A stretch of 64,000 bases of DNA, taken from contig CM070873.1 of NCBI GenBank assembly GCA_036365515.1, positions 227,059,876 to 227,123,875 of the forward strand, given 5' to 3'. Source of the DNA: Torymus aiolomorphi (taxonomy: Eukaryota > Arthropoda > Insecta > Hymenoptera > Torymidae). How positions within the stretch are numbered: position 1 is the stretch's first letter; the number at the start of each line of letters is the position of its first letter. The position numbers and the translations under genes were made by a program. The notes beneath the pieces are model-generated. The model worked only from the letters and a program-made list of their open reading frames with translations. It did not search any database and was not told where the DNA came from. Positions 23,727-35,320 of the stretch are shown one piece after another.

Positions 23727-25355
23727 ATGACTGTTAACCCGATGAACGTTATAAACTTATTATTATTGTCCTATCAAGTACTGAACATAAAAGAAAGTCC
23801 TACTATTACAAAAGAAAAAATCGCATTGAAGGATAAGATAGAACAATTATTATTAAGTGATTGTATGAATAATTTTTACGAACCAGAATTTATTCAGGAA
23901 GCTACATTAGCTTTTCAAGACCCATTCAAGGATGTTGAGATGCACATTGTTGAAGATATTGATAGAATATGGACAGCAGATGTTGACGAAAGTTCACTAA
24001 CATGTACAGCGGATGCAGAAGATCTAACATGAGATTACAAATCAAAAGCAGTGGAGTATCAAAGATACTCTAGAAACTTTACAGCATTGATTTCGAAAAG
24101 TTAAGTCTATCGCACAATTGAAACGATGGGCGCATACTTTGAATAAAGGAGGCACTTATGAGGAGAAAATTGGAAAAATTAATAAATTTGTACTAGATAA
24201 TTTTCAGGTTGCTACCGTTGCTGGTCATATAATTCATAACAAGGATTTACAAAAATTGGCTTTGCAAGCTCAACAAATCATTGGGCACGACGAATATAAG
24301 TTTTAAAGCCTCATCTCATTCGTTAACAAATTTTAAAAAGGCTCACAAAATAGTCAGCAGAAAGATAAACAAATTCGTAACAAAAAAGTCGTTAGAGGGA
24401 TCAAAATACTTACAAAAAGCAGCTGATACTTTTGCTTCAGAAGTAAAAGAAATAATCAAAAACAAAGGCGTAGAATCTATTTTTAATTCAGATCAAAGCG
24501 GATTTCAAATTGAAGTCCACTCGGGTAGAACACTTGCTACTGAAGGAGAAAGGCAAATCGAATGTCTAGTAGAATTTGTAAATTCTACGACACACAGTTA
24601 TACGATTCGACCACTCATTTCAAGCAATGGAAAACTTCTCTCTCCCTTGTTTATCGCATTAAAAGAAAGAAAAGGACAATTCGGCCCAGTAGTAGAAAGT
24701 ACATTATTCAAACCTTCAAATGTTTATGTAATGGCTTCTGCATCTGGCAAATTAACTTCAGGTACGACGTTTACTTCTATTTATTATAGCTTGTTACTCA
24801 TGTTATATAAATACAAAAAAAATTATTACGTTTACAGAGCATTTTAAAAAGTGGTTAAAGGATGTGTATTTTTCAAACGTTGGTTATTCAAGTGTCTTAT
24901 TAATTGATTCTTGAACACCTCTAAATAAAAATGTTGATGCTAAAATAATTCCGAAAGGAACAACCGGAAAGATTCAGCCACTAGATGTTTTTGGCTTCAG
25001 AGTATGGAAAAATTACGTCCGTCACTTTTCTGACAGTGTGACATTAATGAATGAAGATATAGAACTTCATAAAAGAAATAATATAATAAAACTTCAATCA
25101 TTAGTCCATAACAAGTTATCACTCCCTAGATACATAAACCTATTTAAATATTCGTGACATAAAAGTGGTTACGTTGGTACAAAGCCAGATAAATTTGACA
25201 ATCCAGTTACATTTGGTTTGGTAATAATTGTAATGAACGTTGTGAAGTTCCAGGTTGCTCTAATTCAGCAATCGTAAGATGTTCTTGGTGTAAAAAATCA
25301 TTATGTTTGAAACACTTTTTTATTGGCTATCATTATTGTAATAATTATAAGGAAT
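23727..25355 (+). pseudogene. pogo/Tigger-like DDE transposase, copy B (intron-containing relic)
   Basis: Same family as 9869-11397 but better preserved. The acidic N-terminus is at 23727-24032 and an HTH/CENP-B-like part at 24118-24300 (motif around KINKFVLDNFQ). The catalytic region is at 24300-24760, with first Asp in FNSDQSGFQIEVHS. A 76-bp GT-AG intron lies at 24762-24837. The last exon is at 24838-25355, with LLIDS (second Asp; the next codon is a stop), GKIQPLDVFGF (third Asp) and a C-terminal Cys-pair region CEVPGCSN and CSWCKK ending in a YHYC motif. Damage includes stops near 24915 and 25157, frame changes near 24030-24118 and 24290, and a short deletion around 25215. D-D-D spacing fits pogo-type enzymes. 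Confidence 0.8.
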
Positions 25356-25499
25356 AATATAACAAATAGAAACTAATAAATAATGAACAATACATATATC
25401 TTTAATCATTTGTCATAATTAATTATTGCTGAAACAATATATTTAAATTAGTAACCTTACAAGACTATTTACTTATTTTTGTAACATACGGTTGCTTAA

Positions 25500-25697
25500 T
25501 CTATACAAGTATAGTACATTTCGACACTGGTGCGGAAGGTGATGATTTAATTCGTGTGACTTCGCACGAGCGAATCGAGTGCGAAAAGTCACACGAAGTA
25601 AATAATCAACTTCCGCACTCGTTTCGAACGGTATTTTATACCACGAGAGCCGAAAAATCATACCAAAGTTGTGATTTTGAGGTTAGAGTGGTATAAA
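25500..25697. repeat. Double-hairpin foldback element, copy 2
   Basis: Two adjacent palindromes. About 25524-25622 runs from GTGCGGAAG to CTTCCGCAC and encloses CGTGTGACTTCGCAC paired with GTGCGAAAAGTCACACG. About 25632-25697 runs from TTTATACCAC to GTGGTATAAA and encloses GCCGAAAAATCATACC. The whole unit is the reverse complement of 28277-28463. Confidence 0.85.
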
Positions 25698-25956
25698 AGA
25701 TTTTATTACTTAAAATCAAGATCTTACACTATTTATAACTAAAACTTTGTGTTTGAGTCGAAGGTTTTCAACAGTGAAATTGTTGTAAAATCAAAAATGA
25801 AATTATTTAGTAAGTCGTTGTTTTCCCAAAAAAGAAAAAAAAATTATAGAATACATATACAATATTAAAGTACCATAACATTTCTCTTAGGGGTGGTTTT
25901 CCCCCGTTAATAGATATTTTTTTATAAACGGACAAATAGGTCATCTTTATAGCTAA

Positions 25957-26093
25957 AAAAAGGGACAACTCGGACGAGCGTTGAGAAAGTTTTTTCAACG
26001 CTCGGCAGAATTGTCCCTTTTCTTAGCGCTCAGTCGAATTGTCTGGTTTCTTAGCGCTTAGCCGAGTTGTCTTCTTTCACCTCTCAGCCGACA
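25957..26093. repeat. Hairpin plus ~27-bp minisatellite
   Basis: GGGACAACTCGGACGAGCGTTGAGAAAG pairs with CTTTTTTCAACGCTCGGCAGAATTGTCCC-like sequence (about 25961-26018). Then come two to three tandem units of the form TTCTTAGCGCTCAGTCGAAT plus TGTC. The array edge CCTCTCAGCCG is shared with the edges of the 3.5-kb palindrome. Confidence 0.7.
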
Positions 26094-26430
26094 ATTTGTT
26101 AATAACACTCTTAGAAACAATTAAATGTCTAATACTGTATTATATAAAATTTCACCAAAGCTAGCGCATAAACACCATCAACATAAATCATCTCTATATC
26201 GAGCTAGCTCCGCCCCCTGCAGCGAGCCCATCAACACCATGAATAATACAATCAGTGGCATATATAACAACGCAGAAAGCAGCATAATTATGTGCATTTC
26301 GTCGGAAGCCACCGGCGATAAGGGGCAGCGGAGCCAAATTAAGATCTAAGAAGCCATCTCTCTCGCGAGCACACAATGGAAAAACTCGAGAATTCAATTC
26401 CTAACCCCCGGGGGAAAATAGATCGCGTGC
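26094..26430. repeat. Diverged copy of the VGLUT upstream region
   Basis: About 330 bp is roughly 88-90% identical, in the same orientation, to 40200-40533, upstream of the VGLUT 5' exon. Shared landmarks include TTTCACCAAAGCTAGCGCAT, ATGAATAATACAATCAG and GAGAATTCAATTCC followed by CCCCCGGGGG. The minus-strand frame of about 67 codons is open in both copies, but nucleotide changes do not look codon-constrained. It could be a dispersed element or a captured regulatory fragment. Confidence 0.75.
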
Positions 26431-27002
26431 ATATAAAAAATATTATATTTGCAAAAATAAGAAAACAAAAAGAAAACTTCTTCTGTTGATCGAAGTGTGA
26501 ATAAAACTTAATGCAAATTAAATACTTTTTGTTTATAATTGGAGGAAAATTCCTGAAATAGACATTACTTTAAGTATTAATTATTGCACATAAGAAATAT
26601 AACTTTTTGAAAATTTTATACAATTTGAGTTTGATAGAATATATTATTTCTATGATGAGATATCAAATTAAAATGAATATAATAAAATAAAGACCCTGGT
26701 GGAAATCGATTCCATTATTTACCTAATAAATAACTAGTTTCCCCAATAATCGTCGAAAACTAGACACTTTTCTTGTCCATTTCTATCCATCAATGAAACG
26801 ATTTTTCCGATCATATTCGCCATTTAATAGACAGAATAATAGAATGAGTTTTTTCACAAATTTACATTAGCTTATTTATGAGTATTTAAAAGATATTAAA
26901 GTTAGTTGGAGTGAGAGAGACAGAATCAAACAGAATATTATATTACGGAACTAAGCAGATAAAGAGTTGGCTAGTCCATAGCACTTGTAAATTGTAAACA
27001 TG

Positions 27003-27140
27003 TGCTTTGGGGAGGCTCACTTTATCCCCGTGTTACGTATACGATTTTTCAACATACCCGAGCCGAAAATACCATATTCGTGTTTTTGAGCTGGAAGCGA
27101 AAGTGGTATTTTTGGACAGGGTATGGTGAAAAAATCATTG
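27003..27140. repeat. Double-hairpin foldback element, copy 3 (degenerate)
   Basis: A short GGGGA/TCCCC hairpin at about 27008-27035 is followed by a palindrome with GAGCCGAAAATACCATATTC and AAGTGGTATTTTTGGACAGG arms (about 27055-27125). The core GCCGAAAAT and the two-hairpin order match the copies at 7.8, 25.5 and 28.3 kb. Confidence 0.55.
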
Positions 27141-27303
27141 TTTTCGTTTGTATCCCCTGAAACAGTACTAGGGTTAACTCCAATAGATAGACGGTTAAAG
27201 AAGATGACATTCCAATAGATAGACCACCTTTTAATTAATGATACAACTTACTGTTAATAGATAGGCCGTGATACAAAATTATATTCGCAGTTAATTTAGA
27301 ATT

Positions 27304-27578
27304 TTGATAAGGATTTTTCCATCAGTCTTACAGTCTTACAAATTAAATTAAAATAATTAATATTTATGGCAGTCAGATTGCCCTTGTTTATAATCACCCC
27401 CGCAGAATCTGAAATAAAAACTTAATTAAAACCTGGAAAAAACTTTGTTAGCAAAGGACGATCTGACTGCCCCCACCACCAAATATTAATTATTTTAATT
27501 TAATTTGTAAGACTGTAAGACCGATGGAAAAATTCTTATCAGTTGATAGTAAATTGCAGTCGACATAAGTAATATTTT
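27304..27578. mobile_element. Short Penelope-LTR-derived element
   Basis: 27310-27480 matches the left arm of the 12.7-kb Penelope fragment (AATATTTATGGCAGTCAGAT, CCCGCAGAATCTGAAATAAA). 27484-27578 matches the outermost part of that arm in reverse. It therefore has its own roughly 50-bp inverted ends. No coding sequence remains. It looks like a deletion derivative. Confidence 0.7.
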
Positions 27579-28244
27579 TAATAATTAAGAATTCTTCTTT
27601 TAACTAAAACATATAGTTTGGCTTAAAAGTTCTACTTATTAATTAAACAGTGATTCATCTATCTACTGGTGACCATCTATCTACTGGGTCTTTTACCCTA
27701 TAAACGAATTAAATACCAATAGTTCGTGTTTACATTTTCGTTAGCTATCTTTTTTAGTAGTTGTTTTTAAATACATGATCAAATTACAGAGAAAATTTAG
27801 TTAAAACATTTTAAGGTTGTTTTATCTCCATTAAATAGAAAATATGACTGGAAAAATCGTTTCATTACTGTCCAGAAATTAGCTATTTTTACTAGCTATT
27901 TATTATTTTCCTGACCATTTCCGATAGAGACAATTTCTATACCGGGTTAGTAGTCTTATAAATCAAAATAATACATATTATAAAAGTGTAATTATGTAAG
28001 GTCAGTGATTATTAATCTGTTTCTGGATATAATACAAAACTATAATTGCCGTTCAAATTCAAGCAGAACATTGTAATTAAAATGTTTTACTTCCTCAAAT
28101 GAAATGGTTGATGACATTGGTAAATTTGAAAGGTTTAAGAAATAAAACAAAACATCTCGAAAAGATTCGCCGACACTTTATTGTCAATAGCCATCGGTAG
28201 TTCTTGTACTATTACATAATACACTCAAGTTATAATATACATAC

Positions 28245-28475
28245 ATATTTTACATGATCGGTGATATAATAATTATTTATACCACTCTAACCTCAAAATC
28301 ACAACTTTGATATGATTTTTCGGCGCTCGTGGTATAAAATACCGTTCGAAACTAGTGCGTAAGTCGATTATTTAGGTGGTGTGACTTTTTCGCACTCACT
28401 TCGCTCGTGCAAAAAGTCACACCAGCTAAATAATCGACTTCCCCACCCGTGTCGAAATGTACTATAACAAACCAG
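28245..28475. repeat. Double-hairpin foldback element, copy 4 (nested insertion)
   Basis: 28277-28463 is the reverse complement of 25512-25697 with modest divergence. It interrupts the dispersed repeat between ATATACATAC and ACATTACCGG, which are nearly adjacent in the uninterrupted copy (about 15530-15550). This shows that the double hairpin behaves as an inserted unit. Confidence 0.8.
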
Positions 28476-28660
28476 ACATTACCGGCAAGTAACAATGTAA
28501 CTTTGATCGCTTTTTTGCATAATATTTTCGTTTTCTTCTATAGAGTTTGCTCACCTACTGATTATTTTTCGAGTAATATACTTTCGCTTCACTCTCTTTG
28601 ATCCAACAAAAGCTTTCCTCATCCTTGCCCATCATTTTCACGTAATGCATATTTAGATGT

Positions 28661-31600
28661 GTTTATTTATCCATTGCTTACTTTTGTTCCAACATTAACA
28701 CGACTACATTTCACACATTATCCTTATAACCCATTAATTGTGTAGTTTTATAAGACTTGTATAGAGGTTATATTGCCTAATAAGAAAACAAGAACCGATT
28801 TATATTGATCTGTTACTTTTCGTTTTCTACCATCTTTTTTATTTACTTATTACTTTTTCAACATTTTCGTTAAATCGAAAACACACACGTGCACGCACAC
28901 CTAAGGAGATTCAAAGATCCAGCGTGAAAAAGGCCAAAAGCTCCGTGAAGCCGGATGCATGTGACATTATCTCAAATTTGATTGTATTTTTTACAGAAAG
29001 AAAAAGAAATCTACAGATCATTTTTTTAATTGTTAAAGGGCAGTCTTTAACAAAATTAATTTTCGCTAAGTTGGTGAAATTTTTCTTGGCTCATTTGGTA
29101 TAATATATCATTTAAATGTGTTCTTCGGTGAAACTCTTAAGCCTTTTCCGTGCTTTCGTTGATAATATTTCAACAACTATATTTCAAAACGTTTATAGGG
29201 AACAAGAAAAAAAGGAATGCACAACGTTTAGAATCTGACAATGAGATCTCGCAATGGCACTAGTAAGTATATTCGCAACATGCAATCATACAATGAAAAA
29301 AATATACCTAAAAACAATTAAATCAAACTTTTTGGCAGAATTTCGTATGCTAACACTTAATAATTAAACTTAATGTTTAATGTAAATATATAATATTTAT
29401 TACTTTGAAGAGGGAGTTTATGTAATACATATTTAATTGCTTTTAGTAAGATATTTTTTTCGAATATTCAAGTACTGGATTGTTCTACTTTAGTACACCA
29501 CAATCCAAGAAGAGAAATAAAAAATTAAAATTAATTTAATCCAAACAATTAATATTTTCCTAAAAAGTAGAAAAATCCAAACTTGAAAATTTTCTAAATT
29601 TTCAGAATATAATATAGTTAATATTCTTATAATATATGACTTTCATTGGTTTATTTTACTTTCATTATTGTCAATATAATAATTGATAAACTTTTGTAAA
29701 TACACAACTTTCGTATTCTTTACCAGCAGCATTAACATTATAACTTTCATTTTGTGTATCACGCTGGAAAAATTTACAAGCTGCGACATCTAAGAATGTA
29801 TATTTATAAGATGTATAATCACATTATATATACACATATTGATAAATATATGTATATATACAGTACATGAATTATTAAAACGAGGATGAATATATCGCAC
29901 TTTATTCACTTTCGTTCAATCACAATCCGACGATACAATTATGAATCCTTTAAATTATACATAACTATTATAGACTAAATGAGTTGATTCATTTTGTGTA
30001 CATATTACTATCAACAAACTTAAAATACTATTGTAATAAACAATAACGTAACATTAATAACTACTTAAACATTCTTTGGTTTACCATTCAAAGTTCTATT
30101 TTGTCTAATATATCTTTGAAATATACCCATATATGTATATTATTGCATAAAGAAAAAACATAAATACAAGAGAGTTCTGATACTAAAAATCGACTACTTC
30201 GCTATTTATTGCAACAAAAATAGTAAATTTCTATACAAATACAAAATAGTCTACTGTAAAAAGCTGAACTTACACTCGTCAACACCCGTTGAGACGCATA
30301 AACACTCTTGTTATTTACAAAATATAATATTCATGTAAAGTACACGAACGTTTATAATTTCTAAACTAAATAAATGTAATGTCGGAAGAAAATTTTTACC
30401 TCGGTTAGCACTTCTATGTGACTGTCAAAGTACATATAGTGGATGTATGAGTCTATAACTTCCGTTTTTGCACAAGCTGCATAATTCAATATTACGATCT
30501 GGCTCGATCGGGCGACACAAGAGAGAAAAATACATTCGACGTCGCTACCGTGTAATCAAGCTATAATATAATAGCGTTTCAAAAAATATCTCTGCAGCCT
30601 GAAACGGAGAGAAAGGAGAACGCAAACGCGCGCATCGCGATATATTGGCGCGTGCATCATTCGAGTGTATATAATCATTAACGGTGAAAATAATCGTCGA
30701 TACACGAACTCAAATTTTTCCCATCCCTCCGCATAGTATATTTACGAGAAGAAGAAGGAGAAAATTCAAAAGTTCCTCCTGACGAGTACACGTACGTAAA
30801 GTTTTTCACAGCGCCCGATAATTGTTTTATTCATTTTCTTTTTGTCATAAATTATTTATTATTGTCGTAAATTATTATTGAAGTTTACGATATAGGTATT
30901 ATCATATATATAATATACTTTGCTTTATATAAATATCTCAGAATTATTGTTCGAACAGCATTAGAACTTATCCTAGACGTTATATTTATTATCATTGTAT
31001 TTCTTTCTTTTAATAGATTATTATACCAATCAATTAAAAAAAATCATTTGAATCGCGGCATTCTCTTAAGATTTTCTAATAAATCTGTACACTATTCTAT
31101 AAATGATATTTATTGATAGGAATTACTTAAAAAAAATAATTTTATAACATAATTTGTCAACAAGTATGTAATTATTATGAACATTCTAGCTATCAGTTAT
31201 AAATTATTTTATAAATAAGAACTTAGTTACGATATTAAAAATTGAAAAATGACTCTAGCGATAAGTGATTCTTTAAGCAACGTTTTAGAGTACAAGCTTT
31301 CAACCGTTTATCCTTTTCACGTTCTGTATCACGCATCGCGATTTAAGACTTATTAGGCCAGTCACTACTTTAATGCAAGGATGAGTGCACACTCGTGGAA
31401 CATTCATTTGAGGGATCCAACGCAGAATTCACTCGCTTTCTCTGACTACTCATTTTACTAGGTATACGCTCAATTACCGAAGATAAATCACTATTTGAAT
31501 TTCCTTAAACTTAAGTAAGTAGTTTTATTTTACATTGGATTATTGACTATTATGCTTATCCGTTGTTTATAATCATCTTTAAAAAAAAATACTTTAGCTA

Positions 31601-31994
31601 GTATATCTTTCAAATGAAATAACTACATAATTGGAAACTAATTAGTGTTTGTAAATCAACACACAAAAGAAAATTTTTATTTAGTAGCATATGCTGCAAT
31701 GAAATTTTTTACTCATCACTGGTATTCTTATCCACCCAATATATATATTATTTATTAAATTAATGATGTGATTTATATAAATCATTTCAGTTTTTTAATT
31801 ACAGAATTTCCACGTCTCTATGAATAGGGATTGATCCCTCAAATGACTTTCTCTTATAACTAAATGTAAATTTGCTACTATAGGATAGAAGTAATATTGC
31901 AACAAACATAGCATTAAAATGTACCAAATTCAAGGAACTTTATCAATAAATATCTGCAAAAATCAACAATTAGTAGGCTATGTCGCACAAACCA

Positions 31995-32032
<38 letters not shown>

Positions 32033-35000
32033 GAAACTATATATATACTCTCGTTCGTATTTACAGTAAATATATCGCTCTAAAGCTAAAAAGTACAATG
32101 TATATATAGAAACAGTCAGCTGTGAACGTCAGAAAATTATGGTCATTATTGTCGGTTTTACATTAAAATTGTTAAATCGAAAAATTGTCCTCAATTTATG
32201 TATACACGATAAACGAAACATATCGAATGAAATCGTCCTTTTTATACAATGAAAATTGTTTAAATTCTGAAATATTTTTGAATTTATTTCAATAAAACAC
32301 TTTCTCTGTTAACACGTTGTGTATGTACGTCTGTAACTGTTCTTTATCATATTTGATGCAGGCGCAAATAATTTGCTTACCTAAATATACGAATAACGAA
32401 AAATGAATATGTGTTAGGCGAAATTTGAGCAGCGACTTATCGTCAAATGTGTCGTAAAATCACGAAACACGTCTTTTTTCTACTTTGGTATTGTCGGCAT
32501 TGACACTGATTATATAGCATAACACAATATTTCGAGCTGCGGCCTAAGAACCGAGCGTTTTACCTCTTTATCATTTATGTCCGTTAATACAATATAATTA
32601 CTTCACCAGTATAATTTAATATATACCACCTTTGTATTATCCATTTCATTCGGTAAATTATTTATTCTCTGTATAATATATGTATATATCAATAATTCCG
32701 TAATAAATATTCAATATTCGTTCCCGATTTTTTCTTTAAAAAGGTCTCGCGTAAATTGACTAATTTCGTAAGTATTACATTTTTTTTTATTTTCTTTGCT
32801 CTCGCACTTCACCACTCCCCTTTATTGTGATTCAAACAACGAAAACTACGCAGGGTTGCTCAAATTTTTTTGTTTTTTCTCTACTCTTAATACTTTCATC
32901 ATGTTTACATACTTTCATAGAATTATTCATCTTTTCAACTGCTTTTATTTCGCTCTAGTAAATACCGTTGCTACGATACATACAAAGAGCGATTACTTTC
33001 ATTTAAATACTTTCAGGAGTTTAGTAAGTTGTCCTTTCACTTTTCTAAATATTTTATTTTCATAACTTAGCTTAAATTCTCTCTAGATTCAATAAATCCC
33101 CTTCAAGAAAAAACTTGGCAAAAATGCGCTTTAAAAAAATCTACAAAAATGCGCGAAGCATTTTTACTACATATTTTCATTGCAGGTTATAACGTTTATA
33201 TATATAACCCTATTATTTTTCCACTTTTTGATTTTTTTTTATATCCGAACATATATCTATAGAACGTTCGCGTTTACAACATTTTCGTTTAAGTTTTTCG
33301 AAAGGGGTATCTTTCGTAACATCAAGACCATCTTGTGTTTGTGTGCGTGTGTATATATGTGTTCATATAAATTTTATATGTTATAATCTTACTCCAAACT
33401 CAACCCTTAAATTGTGAAATGACATTTGTGATTCTCTATTATTTTTAAAATGTCTGCAAATTATCCGGATGATTTTACCTTTTCCCATTCATCTTCATTT
33501 TTGTTTTACCTATGATAGTTGTCCCATAACGTATTTTTATTGCTACGTTTTATACTGTCCAATTGATTTTCCATTCACACGTGAGGAGAAATACCTAAAA
33601 GTTGCAGCCAACGGTGCTGCCTCACATCGACTCACACCATTTTGCTTTTTCATTCCTTTTATTGTCGTCCATTATTAACTCTTTTAATACGAACTTTTGT
33701 TTCCGCCTTTTTTATTTTCTTAACTAAAATGAATTTAAATATTTTTAATATCGCAAGTTTTTCATACGTGCATTATTGTCAACCCAACGAAGGATAACTA
33801 ATATCCTTCCTTTGGGTTTTTGTGCCGTTTTATAGACTTTTTTTAACCATCTTTCATGTGCGGTGTTCGGTTATTTAATAGTTATTGTCTCCGAACGTTT
33901 TGTTAACATGTGCTTCTTATTGTAAATAATTCATTAATTTAAACTCTTTATCAAATTTTACTCACAACTTGAAAATTATTATCCGTCATCGTTTTTTTAT
34001 ATTATCGTGCGATTTTTAAAAAGTGCAATTTGTATAGTCTCTAACTTATTTCAATTTTTTATAAAATATAAAATTCATCGTTTTGATCAGGCTCTTTGGG
34101 AGCATTTAAGTATAATATTGTCATTACTTTTGAAAGTATAAAAAACTTTGTTCATGGAAAAGTAAAACACTGGAAAGAAAATTACTTAACTTACAAAATG
34201 TTTTGTAGTTCTTTTTAGCGTTCTATGAGTCAATTATTTTGAGTCTTATACTTTCATTTTGTTTTTAATTTTTTTACTTTCATTTAGATTATTACTTTCA
34301 TTTATCTCCGTCGTCAAAATTTTCATTTGTCACTATTGTCATCACTGAAGCAGTACGTGACTTTGTTGAATATTATTGAAAATTCGCTTACAAAAAAAAA
34401 ATATTTATCTGGTCGTTACATAAGCGCACATAAACTTTCATGTTAGTTTGATTATTGAGTAGCAAAAATTGGTTACTATCGCATAACTTACACTTTCATA
34501 AATTAAGTGATTTGTATTCATCGTAGTAGCCCTGTTATCTGCCCTCTTAGGTATTCAATATCGTGTACCAATTATCTCCCTTGCCTATTAGGTATATTTA
34601 AACTTTTATTGTCATTATTTTTGGGAATTCTTTTTATGAATATACCTAATTTTTGGGCGAATTTCATTAGACTAGAAAATATTTAGTAATCTGGACGAAG
34701 ACTATAATCCAATTTTTGATCTTTAGTTTATGTTTTATAATCAATTAATTGTGAAATTGATACGTTCATTAGAGGAGCATTAAGTTCTATTTGATCCTTA
34801 AAGCCCCTATATCGATATATTAATATTTTACCACTTTGTGACATTTGTCAAAATGAATAACTATCGATCATTGCGAACATCAATACCTTTATGTCCACTT
34901 TACTGATGAAATTTTTGAATTTTTGAAAATAAAGCAAATTAGATTATAGAAATCATGATTCACGATTTTATATTCTTGTATCACTGATCAAAGAAACCTT

Positions 35001-35320
35001 ACGTTTTATGATTTCAAAATGGATAATTCCATTGTCTTTCACTCCCGGTAATCTATGTTGTTGATAACTGTTCTTATTGCATCACTTTCTTTCTCAGAAA
35101 ATCGTGACATAATAATTTGCTTAGAGAAAAAGAGCATTATTGTAGTATATTATATATTCGAACTTTCTCAGTGACACAAGAGATTCTTTCGTTATAATTA
35201 TTTGTGACAAAACCGCGAAGGGATCTGATTTTTATGAAAACATTAAAAAAGGCATTAAATTCTCGTGTAAAACAAAAAGCTTGGTCCAGATTACCAATGG
35301 CTTACATAAAAGTCGCCTCT
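28661..35320. other. Long AT-rich non-coding region downstream of VGLUT
   Basis: No coding exon or recognisable transposon. A CT microsatellite lies at 31999-32029. The octamer ACTTTCAT occurs at least 11 times between 29638 and 34499. A dispersed 40-bp motif sits at 34513-34553 (relative at 21393). The part nearest the gene presumably holds the VGLUT 3' untranslated region. A minus-strand AATAAA is present at 34605-34610, but the true poly(A) site is unknown. Confidence 0.45.
31999..32029. repeat. (TC)n microsatellite
   Basis: About 15 uninterrupted TC repeats. Confidence 0.95.

Larger units (their letters stand above)
26693..27947. mobile_element. Non-autonomous DNA transposon with ~130-bp terminal inverted repeats
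   Basis: The left end begins ACCCTGGTGGAAAT. The right end reads ATTTCTATACCGGGT, whose reverse complement is ACCCGGTATAGAAAT. Similarity continues inward for about 130 bp (26693-26832 against 27825-27947), including AATGAAACGATTTTTCC. Subterminal copies of CCAATAGATAGAC (about 27178-27240) oppose CATCTATCTACTGG (about 27655-27690). The empty site is seen at about 15763: the flanks rejoin exactly, with no visible target duplication. No transposase frame. A double hairpin and a Penelope-derived piece sit inside. Confidence 0.75.
26440..28660. repeat. Unnamed dispersed repeat, inverted copy with two insertions
   Basis: The outer parts 26440-26692 and 27948-28244 plus 28476-28655 are the reverse complement of 15336-15965. 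They are interrupted by a 1.25-kb element (26693-27947) and a 0.23-kb double hairpin (28245-28475). The uninterrupted copy at 15.3-16.0 kb shows the pre-insertion order. Confidence 0.8.

Noticed and set aside
26194..26397. Minus-strand frame of 67 codons conserved with 40297-40536
   Set aside because: The whole nucleotide segment is duplicated. Changes are not concentrated at third positions, and the frame overlaps promoter-like sequence.
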